Shown: positions 1-12,183, counted from the stretch's first letter. The stretch is 64,000 bases of DNA from Osmia lignaria lignaria (GCF_051020975.1 NW_027478159.1:16322501-16386500); one strand, 5' to 3'. Notes: a model not told the origin generated them from the sequence alone. A program made the numbers and translations.

Positions 1-207
1 TGCACAGTTATCTCAAAGAAAGGGGCCACGGTGTTTCTGTATCTCTATTATGTTGGTGCGGCTTCGGAACTTTTAAGTATCTCGATATATCTCGAAAACT
101 ACGCTTCTGATCAAAAAATATCATAGAACATAAATTGTAGGAAACATAATTCTCTACAAAAAACGTCTCTTAACATTTTGCCATAGCTCGCTTCGTTTCC
201 GAGATAT
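1..207. repeat. Partial monomer at left edge (class B tail)
   Basis: This is the right-hand 207 bp of a monomer cut by the window edge. It has class B marks: CTCGATATAT, CTCGAAAAC, CGCTTCTGATC and AAATTGTAGG. It ends with the special AAAAAACGTCTC tail that always precedes a Q-type monomer, and indeed a Q-type monomer follows at 208. The array therefore continues beyond the left edge. Confidence 0.93.
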
Positions 208-851
208 TTGCAGATTCAGCTCAAAGGAACTGGCCTGACGGACATATTTCGAGATATTTCTTCTTCTTGTTGTTCTTCCTCTGCACAGCTAAGCTGGAAG
301 TGGCATTTGCAGCTCGCAATAGTGCAGAGTTATCTCAAAGAAAGGGGCCACGGTGTTTCTGTATCTCTATTATGTTGGTGGGGCTTCGGAACTTTTAAAT
401 ATCTTGATATATCTCGAGAACTACGCATCTGATCAAAAAATATCATAGAACATAAAAAGTAGGACACTTAATTCTCTACAAAAAAGGTCGCTTAACATTT
501 TGCCATAGCTCGCTTCGTTTCCGAGATATTTGCATATTTATCTCAAGGGAAGGGGCCTGACGGACATATTTCGAGATATTTCTTCTTCTTGTTGTTCTTC
601 TTCTGCACAGCTAAGCTGGAAGTGGCATTTGCGGCTCGCACTAGTGCAGAGTTATCTCAAAGAAAGGGGCCACGGTGTTTCTGTATCTCTATTATGTTGG
701 GGCGGCTTCGGAACTTTTAAATACCTCGATATATCTCGAAAACTACGCTTCTGATCAAAAAATATCATAGAACATAAATTGTAGGAAACATAATTCTCTA
801 CAAAAAAGGTCTCTCAACATTTTGCCATAGCTCGCTTCGTTTCCGAGATAT

Positions 852-1173
852 TTGCAGATATATCTCAAGGGCAGGGGCCTGACGGACATATTTCGAGATA
901 TTTCTTCTTCTTGTTGTTCTTCTTCTGCACAGCTAAGCTGGAAGTGGCATTTGCGGCTCGCACTAGTGCAGAGTTATCTCAAAGAAAGGGGCCACGGTGT
1001 TTCTGTATCTCTATTATGTTGGTGCGGCTTCGGAACCTTTAAATATCTCGATATATCTCGAAAACTACGCTTCTGATCAAAAAATATCATAGAACATAAA
1101 TTGTAGGAAACATAATTCTCTACAAAAAAGGTCTCTTAACATTTTGCCATAGCTCGCTTCGTTTCCGAGATAT
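852..1173. repeat. Representative class B monomer
   Basis: Class B is defined by linked variants in the right half: TCTCGATATATCTCGAAAAC (not TCTTG...GAGAAC), CGCTTCTGATC (not CGCATC), and AAATTGTAGGAAACAT (not AAAAAGTAGGAAACTT). Most B monomers also carry GCGGCTCGCACTAGTGC in the middle where class A has GCAGCTCGCAATAGTGC. By my list roughly 47 of 198 monomers have the B right half. Class B lacks the CTCGAG palindrome present in class A and often gains ACTAGT. Confidence 0.85.
1053..1173. repeat. Imperfect inverted repeat with 85-bp loop
   Basis: ATATCTCGAAAACTACGC (1053-1070) is the reverse complement of GCTTCGTTTCCGAGATAT (1156-1173) at 15 of 18 positions, separated by 85 bp of A+T-rich sequence. 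In class A monomers the left arm reads ATATCTCGAGAACTACGC and pairs at 14 of 18. The dyad spans the A-tract region and ends at the monomer junction used here. It could form a stem in single-stranded DNA or RNA, or bind a dimeric protein; neither is shown. Confidence 0.6.
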
Positions 1174-3105
1174 TTGCAGATATATCTCAAGGGCAGGGGC
1201 CTGACGGACATATTTCGAGATATTTCTTCTTCTTGTTGTTCTTCTTCTGCACAGCTAAGCTGGAAGTGGCATTTACAGCTCGCAATAGTGCAGAGTTATC
1301 TCAAAGAAAGGGGCCACGGTGTTTCTGTATCTCTATTATGTTGGTGCGGCTTCGGAACTTTTAAATATCTTGATATATCTCGAGAACTACGCATCTGATC
1401 AAAAGATATCATAGAACATAAAAAGTAGGAAACTTAATTTTCTACAAAAAAGGTCTCTTAACATTTTGCCATAGCTCTCTTCGTTTCCGAGATATTTGCA
1501 GAGTTATCTCAAGGGAAGGGGCCTGACGGACATATTTCGAGATACTTCTTCTTCTTGTTGTTCTTCTTCTGCACAGCTAAGCTGGAAGTGGCATTTGCAG
1601 CTCGCAATAGTGCAGAGTTATCTCAAAGAAAGGGGCAACGGTGTTTCTGTATCTCTATTATGTTGGTGCGGCTTCGGAACTTTTAAATATCTTGATATAT
1701 CTCGAGAACTACGCCTCTGATCGAAAAATATCATAGAACATAAAAAGTAGGAAACTTAATTCTCTACAAAAAAGGTCTCTTAACATTTTGCCATAGCTCG
1801 CTTCGTTTCCGAGATATTTGCAGATTTATTTCAAGGGAAGGGGCCTGACGGACATATTTCGAGATATTTCTTCTTCTTGTTGTTCTTCTGCTGCACAGCT
1901 AAGCTGGAAGTGGCATTTGCAGCTCGCACTAGTGCAGAGTTATCTCAAAGAAAGGGGCCACGGTGTTTCTGTATCTCTATTATGTTGGTGCGGCTTCGGA
2001 ACTTTTAAATATCTCGATATATCTCGAAAACTACGCTTCTGATCAAAAAATATCATAGAACATAAATTGTAGGAAACATAATTCTCTACAAAAAAGGTCT
2101 CTTAACATTTTGCCATAGCTCGCTTCGTTTCCGAGATATTTGCAGATATATTTCAAGGGAAGGGGCCTGACGGACATATTTCGAGATATTTCTTCTTCTT
2201 GTTGTTCTTCTTCTGCACAGCTAAGCTGGAAGTGGCATTTACAGCTCGCAATAGTGCAGAGTTATCTCAAAGAAAGGGGCCACGGTGTTTCTGTATCTCT
2301 ATTATGTTGGTGCGGCTTCGGAACTTTTAAATATCTTGATATATCTCGAGAACTACGCATCTGATCAAAAAATATCATAGAACATAAAAAGTAGGAAACC
2401 TAATTTTCTACAAAAAAGGTCTCTTAACATTTTGCCATAGCTCGCTTCGTTTCCGAGATATTTGCAGATTTATCTCAAGGGAAGGGGCCTGACGGACATA
2501 TTTCGAGATATTTCTTCTTCTTGTTGTTCTTCTTCTGCACAGCTAAGCTGGAAGTGGCATTTGCGGCTCGCACTAGTGCAGAGTTATCTCAAAGAAAGGG
2601 CCCACGGTGTTTCTGTATCTCTATTATGTTGGTGCGGCTTCGGAACTTTTAAATATCTTGATATATCTCGAGAACTACGCATCTGATCAAAAAATATCAT
2701 AGAAGATAAAAAGTAGGAAACTTAATTCTCTACAGAAAAGGTCTCTTAACATTTCGCCATAGCTCGCTTCGTTTCCGAGATATTTGCAGATTTATCTCAA
2801 GGGAAGGGGCCTGTCGGACATATTTCGAGATATTTCTTCTTCTTGTTGTTCTTCTTCTGCACAGCTAAGCTGGAAGTGGCATTTGCGGCTCGCACTAGTG
2901 CAGAGTTATGTCAAAGAAAGGGGCCACGGTGTTTCTGTATCTCTATTATGTTGGTGCGGCTTCGGAACTTTTAAATATCTCGATATATCTCGAAAACTAC
3001 GCTTCTGATCAAAAAATATCATAGAACATAAATTGTAGGAAACATAATTCTCTACAAAAAACGTCTCTTAACATTTTGCCATAGCTCGCTTCGTTTCCGA
3101 GATAT

Positions 3106-3427
3106 TTGCAGATTCAGCTCAAAGGAACTGGCCTGACGGACATATTTCGAGATATTTCTCCTTCTTGTTGTTCTTCCTCTGCACAGCTAAGCTGGAAGTG
3201 ACATTTGCAGCTCGCAATAGTGCAGAGTTATCTCAAAGAAAGGGGCCACGGTGTTTCTGTATCTCTATTATGTTGGTGCGGCTTCGGAACTTTTAAATAT
3301 CTTGATATATCTCGAGAACTACGCATCTCATCAAAAAATATCATAGAACATAAAAAGTAGCAAACTTAATTCTCTACAAAAAAGGTCTCTAAACATTTTG
3401 CCATAGCTCGCTTCGTTTCCGATATAT
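3106..3427. repeat. Q-type monomer with nonsense change
   Basis: This copy reads GGAAGTGACATTTGC where others have GGAAGTGGCATTTGC, putting a TGA in the otherwise open 74-codon frame. It also has TTTCTCCTTCTTG in the pyrimidine tract and CTCATCAAAA in place of CTGATCAAAA. The next boundary has GATATATTTG instead of GAGATATTTG. It is one of the copies showing that the open frame is not protected. Confidence 0.8.
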
Positions 3428-5036
3428 TTGCAGATTTATCTCAAGGGAAGGGGCCTGACGGACATATTTCGAGATATTTCTTCTTCTTGTCGTTCTTCTT
3501 CTGCACAGCTAAGCTGGAAGTGGCATTTGCGGCTCGCACTAGTGCAGAGTTATCTCAAAGAAAGGGGCCACGGTGTTTCTGTATCTCTATTATGTTGGTG
3601 CGGCTTCGGAACTTTTAAATATCTCGATATATCTCGAAAACTACGCTTCTGATCAAAAAATATCATAGAACATAAATTGTAGGAAACATAATTCTCTACA
3701 AAAAACGTCTGTAAGATTTTGCCATAGCTCGCTTCGTTTCCGAGATATTTGCAGATTTATCTCAAGGGAAGGGGCCTGACGGACATATTTCGAGATATTT
3801 CTTCTTCTTGTTGTTCTTCTTCTGCACAGCTAAGCTGGAAGTGGCATTTACAGCTCGCAATAGTGCAGAGTTATCTCAAAGAAAGGGGCCACGGTGTTTC
3901 TGTATCTCTATTATGTTGGTGCGGCTTCGGAACTTTTAAATATGTTGATATATCTCGAGAACTACGCATCTGATCAAAAAATATCATAGAACATAAAAAG
4001 TAGGAAACTTAATTCTCTACAAAAAAGGTCTCTTAACATTTTGCCATAGGTCGCTTCGTTTCCGAGATATTTGCAGATTTATCTCAAGGGAAGGGGCCTA
4101 ACGGACATATTTCGAGATATTTCTTCTTCTTGTTGTCCTTCTTCTGCACAGCTAAACTGGAAGTGGCATTTCCAGCTCGCAATAGTGCAGAGTTATCTCA
4201 AAGAGAGGGGCCACGGTGTTTCTATATCTCTATTATGTTGGTGCGGCTTCGGAACTTTTAAATATCTTGATATATCTCGAGAACTACGCATCTGATCAAA
4301 AAATATCATAGAACATAAAAAGTAGGAAACTTAATTCTCTACAAAAAAGGTCTCTTAACATTTCGCCATAGCTCGCTTCGTTTCCGAGATATTTGCAGAT
4401 TTATCTCAAGGGAAGGGGCCTGACGGACATATTTCGAGATATTTCTTCTTCTTGTTGTTCTTCTTCTGCACAGCTAAACTGGAAGTGGCATTTCCAGCTC
4501 GCAATCGTGCAGAGTTATCTCAAAGAAAGGGGCCACGGTGTTTCTGTATCTCTATTATGTTGGTGCGGCTTCGGAACTTTTAAATATCTTGATATATCTC
4601 GAGAACTACGCATCTGATCAAAAAATATCATACTACATAAAAAGTAGGAAACTTAATTCTCTACAAGAAAGGTCTGTAAACATTTTGCCATAGCTCGCTT
4701 CGTTTCCGAGATATTTGCAGATTTATCTCAAGGGAAGGGGCCTGACGGACATATTTCGAGATATTTCTTCTTCTTGTTGTTCTTCTTCTGCACAGCTAAG
4801 CTGGAAGTGGCATTTGCGGCTCGCACTAGTGCAGAGTTATCTCAAAGAAAGGGGCCACGGTGTTTCTGTATCCCTATTATGTTGGTGCGGCTTCGGAACT
4901 TTTAAATATCTCGATATATCTCGAAAACTACGCTTCTGATCAAAAAATATCATAGAACATAAATTGTCGGAAACATAATTCTCTATAAAAAACGTCTCTT
5001 AACATTTTGCCATAGCTCGCTTCGTTTCCGAGATAT

Positions 5037-5358
5037 TTGCAGATTCAGCTCAAAGGAACTGGCCTGACGGACATATTTCGAGATATTTCTTCTTCTTGTT
5101 GTTCTTCCTCTGCACAGCTAAGCTGGAAGTGGCATTTGCAGCTCGCAATAGTGCAGAGTTATCTCAAAGAAAGGGGCCACGGTGTTTCTGTATCTCTATT
5201 ATGTTGGTGCGGCTTCGGAACTTTTAAATATCTTGATATATCTCGAGAACTACGCATCTGATCAAAAAATATCATAGAACATAAAAAGTAGGAAACTTAA
5301 TTCTCTACAAAAAAGGTCTCTTAACATTTCGCCATAGCTCGCTTCGTTTCCGAGATAT
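5037..5358. repeat. Representative Q-type monomer
   Basis: Q-type monomers begin TTGCAG then ATTCAGCTCAAAGGAACTGG instead of the usual TTTATCTCAAGGGAAGGGG, and most have TTCTTCCTCTGC in the pyrimidine tract. I count 20: 208, 3106, 5037, 32062, 33668, 34955, 38171, 40745, 41387, 42031, 42673, 47824, 50078, 50722, 52654, 54264, 56196, 58772, 61348 and 63602. Every one follows a class B monomer whose tail reads AACGTCTC where other tails read AAGGTCTC. None occurs between 5.4 and 32 kb. Confidence 0.85.
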
Positions 5359-6120
5359 TTGCAGATTTATCTCAAGGGAAGGGGCCTGACGGACATATTT
5401 CGAGATATTTCTTCTTCTTGTTGTTCTTCTTCTGCACAGCTAAGCTGGAACTGGCATTTGCAGCTCGCACTAGTGCAGAGTTATCTCAAAGAAAGGGGCC
5501 ACGGTGTTTCTGTATCTCTATTATGTTGGTGCGGCTTCGGAACTTTTAAATATCTCGATGTATCTCGAAAACTACGCTTCTGATCAAAAAATATCATAGA
5601 ACATAAATTGTAGGAAGCATAATTCTCTATAAAAAAGGTCTCTAAACATTTTGCCATAGCTCGCTTCGTTTCCGAGATATTTGCAGATATATCTCAAGGG
5701 AAGGGGCCTGACCGACATATTTCGAGATATTTCTTCTTCTTGTTGTTCTTCTTCTGCACAGCTAAGCTGGAAGTGGCATTTGCGGCTCGCACTAGTGCAG
5801 AGTTATCTCAAAGAAAGGGGCCACGGTGTTTCTGTATCTCTATTATGTTGGTGCGGCTTCGGAACTTTTAAATATCTTGATATATCTCGAGAACTACGCA
5901 TCTGGTCAAAAAATATCATAGAACATAAAAAGTAGGAAACTTAATTCTCTACAAAAAAGGTCTCTTAACATTTCGCCATAGCTCGCTTCGTTTCCGAGAT
6001 ATTTGCAGATTTATCTCAAGGGAAGGGGCCTGACGGACATATTTCGAGATATTTCTTCTTCTTGTTGTTCTTCTTCTGCACAGCTAAGCTGGAAGTGGCA
6101 TTTGCAGCTCGCAATAGTGC
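5270..6120. repeat. Local duplication in domain I, copy 1
   Basis: Two and a half monomers here match 6558-7408 with a 1288-bp (4-monomer) offset. Shared rare variants include GCTGGAACTGGC, CTCGATGTATCTC, GGAAGCATAATTCTCTATAA and GCCTGACCGAC. Boundaries are approximate and set by the first unshared variants. Confidence 0.65.
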
Positions 6121-6557
6121 AGAGTTATCTCAAAGAGAGGGGCCACGGTGTTTCTGTATCTCTATTATGTTGGTGCGGCTTCGGAACTTTTAAATATCTT
6201 GATATATCTCGAGAACTACGAATCTGATCAAAAAATATCATACAACATAAAACGTAGGAAACTTAATTCTCTACAAAAAAGGTCTCTTAACATTTTGCCA
6301 TAGCTCGCTTCGTTTCCGAGATATTTGCAGATTTATCTCAAGGGAAGGGGCCTAACGGACTTATTTCGAGATATTTCTTCTTCTTGTTGTTCTTCTTCTG
6401 CACAGCTAAACTGGAAGTGGCATTTCCAGGTCGCAATAGTGCGGAGTTATCTAAAAGAAAGGAGCCACGGTGTTTCTGTATCTCTATTATGTTGGTGCGG
6501 CTTCGGAACTTTTAAATATCTTGATATATCTCGAGAACTACGCATCTGATCAAAAAA

Positions 6558-7408
6558 TATCATAGAACATAAAAAGTAGGAAACTTAATTCTCTACAAAA
6601 AAGGTCTCTTAACATTTCGCCATAGCTCGCTTCGTTTCCGAGATATTTGCAGATTTATCTCAAGGGAAGGGGCCTGACGGACATATTTCGAGATATTTCT
6701 TCTTCTTGTTGTTCTTCTTCTGCACAGCTAAGCTGGAACTGGCATTTGCAGCTCGCACTAGTGCAGAGTTATCTCAAAGAAAGGGGCCACGGTGTTTCTG
6801 TATCTCTATTATGTTGGTGCGGCTTCGGAACTTTTAAATATCTCGATGTATCTCGAAAACTACGCTTCTGATCAAAAAATATCATAGAACATAAATTGTA
6901 GGAAGCATAATTCTCTATAAAAAAGGTCTCTAAACATTTTGCCATAGCTCGCTTCGTTTCCGAGATATTTGCAGATATATCTCAAGGGAAGGGGCCTGAC
7001 CGACATATTTCGAGATATTTCTTCTTCTTGTTGTTCTTCTTCTGCACAGCTAAGCTGGAAGTGGCATTTGCGGCTCGCACTAGTGCAGAGTTATCTCAAA
7101 GAAAGGGGCCACGATGTTTCTGTATCTCTATTATGTTGGTGCGGCTTCGGAACTTTTAAATATCTTGATATATCTCGAGAACTACGCATCTGATCAAAAA
7201 ATATCATAGAACATAAAAAGTAGGAAACTTAATTCTCTACAAAAAAGGTCTCTTAACATTTCGCCATAGCTCGCTTCGTTTCCGAGATATTTGCAGATTT
7301 ATCTCAAGGGAAGGGGCCTGACGGACATATTTCGAGATATTTCTTCTTCTTGTTGTTCTTCTTCTGCACAGCTAAGCTGGAAGTGGCATTTGCAGCTCGC
7401 AATAGTGC
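6558..7408. repeat. Local duplication in domain I, copy 2
   Basis: Partner of 5270-6120. It differs from copy 1 by a few private changes, for example CCACGATGTTTC and CTGATCAAAA where copy 1 has CTGGTCAAAA. After the block the two contexts diverge (7291 becomes a class B right half with GTGCTGCTTC). Confidence 0.65.
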
Positions 7409-9541
7409 AGAGTTATCTCAAAGAAAGGGGCCACGGTGTTTCTGTATCTCTATTATGTTGGTGCTGCTTCGGAACTTTTAAATATCTCGATATATCTCGA
7501 AAACTACGCTTCTGATCAAAAAATATCATAGAACATAAATTGTAGGAAACATAATTCTCTACAAAAAACGTCTCTTAACATTTTGCCATAGCTCGCTTCG
7601 TTTCCGAGATATTTGCAGATTCATCTCAAGGGAAGGGGCCTAACGGACATATTTCGAGATATTTCTTCTTCTTGTTGTTCTTCTTCTGCACAGCTAAACT
7701 GGAAGTGGCATTTCCAGCTCGCAATAGTACAGAGTTATCTCAAAGAAAGGGGCCACGGTGTTTCTGTATCTCTATTATGTTGGTGCGGCTTCGGAACTTT
7801 TAAATATCTTGATATATCTCGAGAACTACGCATCTGATCAAAAAATATCATAGAACATAAAAAGTAGGAAACTTAATTCTCTACAAAAAAGTCTCGTAAG
7901 ATTTTGCCATAGCTCGCTTCGTTTCCGAGATATTTGCAGATTTATCTCAAGGTAAGGGGCCTGACGGACATATTTCGAGATATTTCTTCTTCTTGTTGTT
8001 CTTCTTCTGCACAGCTAAGCTGGAAGTGGCATTTCCAGCTCGCAATAGTACAGAGTTATCTCAAAGAAAGGGGCCACGGTGTTTCTGTATCTCTATTATG
8101 TTGGTGCGGCTTCGGAACTTTTAAATATCTTGATATATCTCGAGAACTACGCATCTGATCAAAAAATATCATAGAACATAAAAAGTAGGAAACTTAATTT
8201 TCTACAAAAAAGGTCTCTTAACATTTTGCCATAGCTCTCTTCGTTTCCGAGATATTTGCAGATTTATCTCAAGGGAAGGGGCCTGACGGACATATTTCGA
8301 GATATTTCTTCTTCTTGTTGTTCTTCTTCTGCACAGCTAAGCTGGAAGTGGCATTTGCAGCTCGCAATTGTGCAGAGTTATCTCAAAGAGAGGGGCCACG
8401 GTGTTTCTGTATCTCTATTATGTTGGTGCGGCTTCGGAACTTTTAAATATCTTGATATATCTCGAGAACTACGAATCTGATCAGAAAATATCATAGAAGA
8501 TAAAAAGTAGGAAACTTAATTCTCTACAAAAAAGGTCTCTTAACATTTTGCCATAGCTCGCTTCGTTTCCGAGATATTTGCAGATTTATCTCAAGGGAAG
8601 GGGCCTGACGGACATATTTCGAGATATTTCTTCTTCTTGTTGTTCTTCTTCTGCACAGCTAAGCTGGAAGTGGCATTTGCGGCTCGCACTAGTGCAGAGT
8701 TATCTCAAAGAAAGGGGCCACGGTGTTTCTGTATCTCTATTATGTTGGTGCGGCTTCGGAACTTTTAAATATCTTGATATATCTCGAGAACTACGCATCT
8801 GATCAAAAAATATCATAGAACATAAAAAGTAGGAAACTTAATTCGCTACAAAAAGGTCTCTTAACATTTTGCCATAGCTCGCTTCGTTTCCGAGGTATTT
8901 GCAGATTTATCTCAAGGGAAGGGGCCTAACGGACATATTTCGTGATATTTCTTCTTCTTGTTGTTCTTCTTCTGCACAGCTAAGCTGGAAGTGGCATTTG
9001 CAGCTCGCATTAGTGCAGAGTTATCTCAAAGAAAGGGGCCACGGTGTTTCTGTATCTCTATTATGTTGGTGCGGCTTCGGAACTTTTAAATATCTTGATA
9101 TATCTCGAGAACTACGCATCTGATCAAAAAATATCATAGAACATAAAAAGTAGGAAACTTAATTCTCTACAAAAAAGGTCTCTTAACATTTTGCCATAGC
9201 TCTCTTCGTTTCCGAGATATTTGCAGATTTATCTCAAGGGAAGGGGCCTGACGGACATATTTCGAGATATTTCTTCTTCTTGTTGTTCTTCTTCTGCACA
9301 GCTAAGCTGGAAGTGGCATTTGCAGCTCGCAATAGTGCAGAGTTATCTCAAAGAAAGGGGCCACGGTGTTTCTGTATCTCTATTATGTTGGTGCGGCTTC
9401 GGAACTTTTAAATATCTTGATATATCTCGAGAACTACGCATCTGATCAAAAAATATCATAGAACATAAAAAGTAGGAAACTTAATTCTCTACAAAAAAGT
9501 CTGTTAAGATTTTGCCATAGCTCGCTTCGTTTCCGAGATAT

Positions 9542-10829
9542 TTGCAGATTTATCTCAAGGGAAGGGGCCTAACGGACATATTTCGGGATATTTCTTCTTC
9601 TTGTTGTTCTTCTGCTGTACAGCTAAACTGGAAGTGGCATTTGCAGCTCGCAATAGTGCAGAGTTATCTCAAAGAGAGGGGCCACGGTGTTTCTGTATCT
9701 CTATTATGTTGGTGCGGCTTCGGAACTTTTAAATATCTTGATATATCCCGAGAACTACGCATCTGATCAAAAAATATCATACAACATAAAACGTAGGAAA
9801 CTTAATTCTCTACAAAAAAGGTCTCTTAACATTTTGCCATAGCTCGCTTCGTTTCCGAGATATTTGCAGATTTATCTCAAGGGAAGGGGCCTAACGGACT
9901 TATTTCGAGATATTTCTTCTTCTTGTTGTTCTTCTTCTGCACAGCTAAACTGGAAGTGGCATTTCCAGGTCGCAATAGTGCAGAGTTATCTAAAAGAAAG
10001 GAGCCACGGTGTTTCTGTATCTCTATTATGTTGGTGCGGCTTCGGAACTTTTAAATATCTTGATATATCTCGAGAACTACGCGTCTGATCAAAAAATATC
10101 ATAGAACATAAAAAGTAGGAAACATAATTCCATACAAAAAAGGTCTCTTAACATTTTGCCATAGCTCGCTTCGTTTCCGAGATACTTGCCGATTTATCTC
10201 AAGGGAAGGGGCCTAACGGACATATTTCGAGATATTTCTTCTTCTTGTTGTTCTTCTTCTGCACAGCTAAACTGGAAGTGGCATTTGCAGCTCGCAATGG
10301 TGCAGAGTTATCTCAAAGAGAGGGGCCACGGTGTTTCTGTATCTCTATTATGTTGGTGCGGCTTCGGAACTTTTAAATATCTTGATATATCTCGAGAACT
10401 ACGAATCTGATCAAAAAATATCATACAACATAAAACGTAGGAAACTTAATTCTCTACAAAAAAGGTCTCTTAACATTTTGCCATAGCTCGCTTCGTTTCC
10501 GAGATATTTGCAGATTTATCTCAAGGGAAGGGGCCTAACGGACTTATTTCGAGATATTTCTTCTTCTTGTTGTTCTTCTTCTGCACAGCTAAACTGGAAG
10601 TGGCATTTCCAGGTCGCAATAGTGCGGAGTTATCTAAAAGAAAGGAGCCACGGTGTTTCTGTATCTCTATTATGTTGGTGCGGCTTCGGAACTTTTAAAT
10701 ATCTTGATATATCTCGAGAACTACGCGTCTGATCAAAAAATATCATAGAACATAAAAAGTAGGAAACATAATTCCATACAAAAAAGGTCTCTTAACATTT
10801 TGCCATAGCTCGCTTCGTTTCCGAGATAT
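9542..10829. repeat. 2-monomer duplication (644-bp step)
   Basis: Monomers 9542+9864 are echoed by 10186+10508. The pair is marked by the tail CATACAACATAAAACGTAGG after the first member and by CGGACTTATTTC, CATTTCCAGGTCG, TCTAAAAGAAAGGAGCC and GGAAACATAATTCCATAC in the second. The same pair also occurs earlier at 6003+6325, so it has spread over at least 4 kb. Confidence 0.7.
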
Positions 10830-11795
10830 TTGCAGATTTATCTCAAGGGAAGGGGCCTGACGGACATATTTCGAGATATTTCTTCTTCTTGTTGTTCTTC
10901 TTCTGCACAGCTAAGCTGGAAGTGGCATTTGCAGCTCGCAATAGTGCAGAGTTATCTCAAAGAAAGGGGCCACGGTGTTTCTGTATCTCTATTATGTTGG
11001 TGCGGCTTCGGAACTTTTAAATATCTTGATATATCTCGAGATCTACGCATCTGATCAAAAAATATCATAGAACATAAAAAGTAGGAAACTTAATTCTCTA
11101 CAAAAAAGGTCTCTCAACATTTTGCCATAGCTCGCTTCGTTTCCGAGATACTTGCCGATTTATCTCAAGGGAAGGGGCCTGACGGACATATTTCGAGATA
11201 TTTCTTCTTCTTGTTGTTCTTCTTCTGCACAGCTAAGCTGGAAGTGGCATTTGCAGCTCGCAATTGTGCAGAGTTATCTCAAAGAGAGGGGCCACGGTGT
11301 TTCTGTATCTCTATTATGTTGGTGCGGCTTCGGAACTTTTAAATATCTTGATATATCTCGAGAACTACGAATCTGATCAGAAAATATCATAGAAGATAAA
11401 AAGTAGGAAACTTAATTCTCTACAAAAAAGGTCTCTTAACATTTTGCCATAGCTCGCTTCGTTTCCGAGATATTTGCAGATTTATCTCGAGGGAAGGGGC
11501 GTGACGGACATATTTCGAGATATTTCTTCTTCTTGTTGTTCTTCTTCTGCACAGCTAAGCTGGACGTGGCATTTACAGCTCGCAATAGTGCAGAGTTATC
11601 TGAAAGAAAGGGGCCACGGTGTTTCTGTATCTCTATTATGTTGGTGCGGCTTCGGAACTTTTAAATATCTTGATATATCTCGAGAACTACGAATCTGATC
11701 AAAAAATATCATACAACATAAAACGTAGGAAACTTAATTCTCTACAAAAAAGGTCTCTTAACATTTTGCCATAGCTCGCTTCGTTTCCGAGATAT

Positions 11796-12102
11796 TTGCA
11801 GATTTATCTCAAGGGAAGGGGCCTGACGGACATTTTTCGAGATATTTCTTCTTCTGCACAGCTAAGCTGGAAGTGGCATTTGCAGCTCGCAATAGTGCAG
11901 AGTTATCTCGAAGAAAGGGGCCACGGTGTTTCTGTATCTCTATTATGTTGGTGCGGCTTCGGAACTTTAAAATATCTTTATATATCTCGAGAACTACGCA
12001 TCTGATTAAAAAATATCATAGAACGTAAAAAGTAGGAAACTTAATTCTCTACAAATAAAGTCGCTTAACATTTTGCCATAGCTCGCTTCGTTTCCGAGAT
12101 AT
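11796..12102. repeat. 307-bp monomer with 15-bp deletion in pyrimidine tract
   Basis: The tract reads TTTCTTCTTCTGCACAG, lacking 15 bp of the TTC/TTG repeat; this is the only length change of this size in the window. The rest matches a rare type also found at 24016 and 29167: CATTTTTCGAG is private, but TCTCGAAGAAAGG, CTTTAAAATATCTTTATATATC, CTGATTAAAA, GAACGTAAAAAG and ACAAATAAAGTCGC are shared with them. The deletion looks like replication slippage after the type arose. Being a multiple of three it keeps the frame. Confidence 0.85.
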
Positions 12103-12130
12103 TTGCAGATTTATCTCAAGGGAAGGGGCC
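12103..12130 (+). repeat. Internal direct repeat, left arm
   Basis: TTGCAGATTTATCTCAAGGG continuing to GGGGCC matches the arm at 12217-12244 at 24 of 28 positions, 114 bp downstream. The pair exists in every complete monomer apart from Q-type copies, where the left arm is more diverged. It suggests that the monomer itself contains an old partial duplication. Confidence 0.8.
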
Positions 12131-12183
12131 TGACGGACATATTTCGAGATATTTCTTCTTCTTGTTGTTCTTCTTCTGCACAG
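12130..12183 (+). other. 3' splice-site-like module (CTGAC, pyrimidine tract, CAG)
   Basis: CTGAC (12130-12134) is followed by a 26-nt tract with 24 pyrimidines (12152-12177) and then GCACAG ending at 12183, 50 nt after the A of CTGAC. This is the arrangement of a branch point, polypyrimidine tract and acceptor AG in nuclear introns. It recurs in essentially every monomer; several copies have CTAAC instead of CTGAC. An AG inside CGAGAT between the two elements weakens the model. Whether the array is transcribed is unknown, so this is a resemblance, not a demonstrated splice site. Confidence 0.35.

Noticed and set aside
41..110. Pol III internal promoter (A/B box) for a small RNA
   Set aside because: No monomer variant gives a full B box; the nearest, GATCGAAAA, lacks the final conserved C, and no A box is properly spaced.
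208..432. 74-codon plus-strand frame, repeated in most monomers, as a multigene family of small proteins
   Set aside because: It uses TTG, not ATG; it has no ribosome-binding or promoter context; frames of neighbours are shifted by one base; and stops, frameshifts and start losses are common and amplified. Satellite homogenisation alone explains its recurrence.
1156..1173. CENP-B box candidate at CTTCGTTTCCGAG
   Set aside because: It begins with NTTCG as in the box but lacks the required A and CGGG at the proper spacing. I found no full match on either strand of the consensus monomer.
12054..12059. AATAAA in ACAAATAAAGTCGC as a polyadenylation signal (also near 15270, 15600, 24290, 29445)
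   Set aside because: It appears in only a few monomers as a chance variant of ACAAAAAAGG, with no downstream GT-rich element or transcript evidence.
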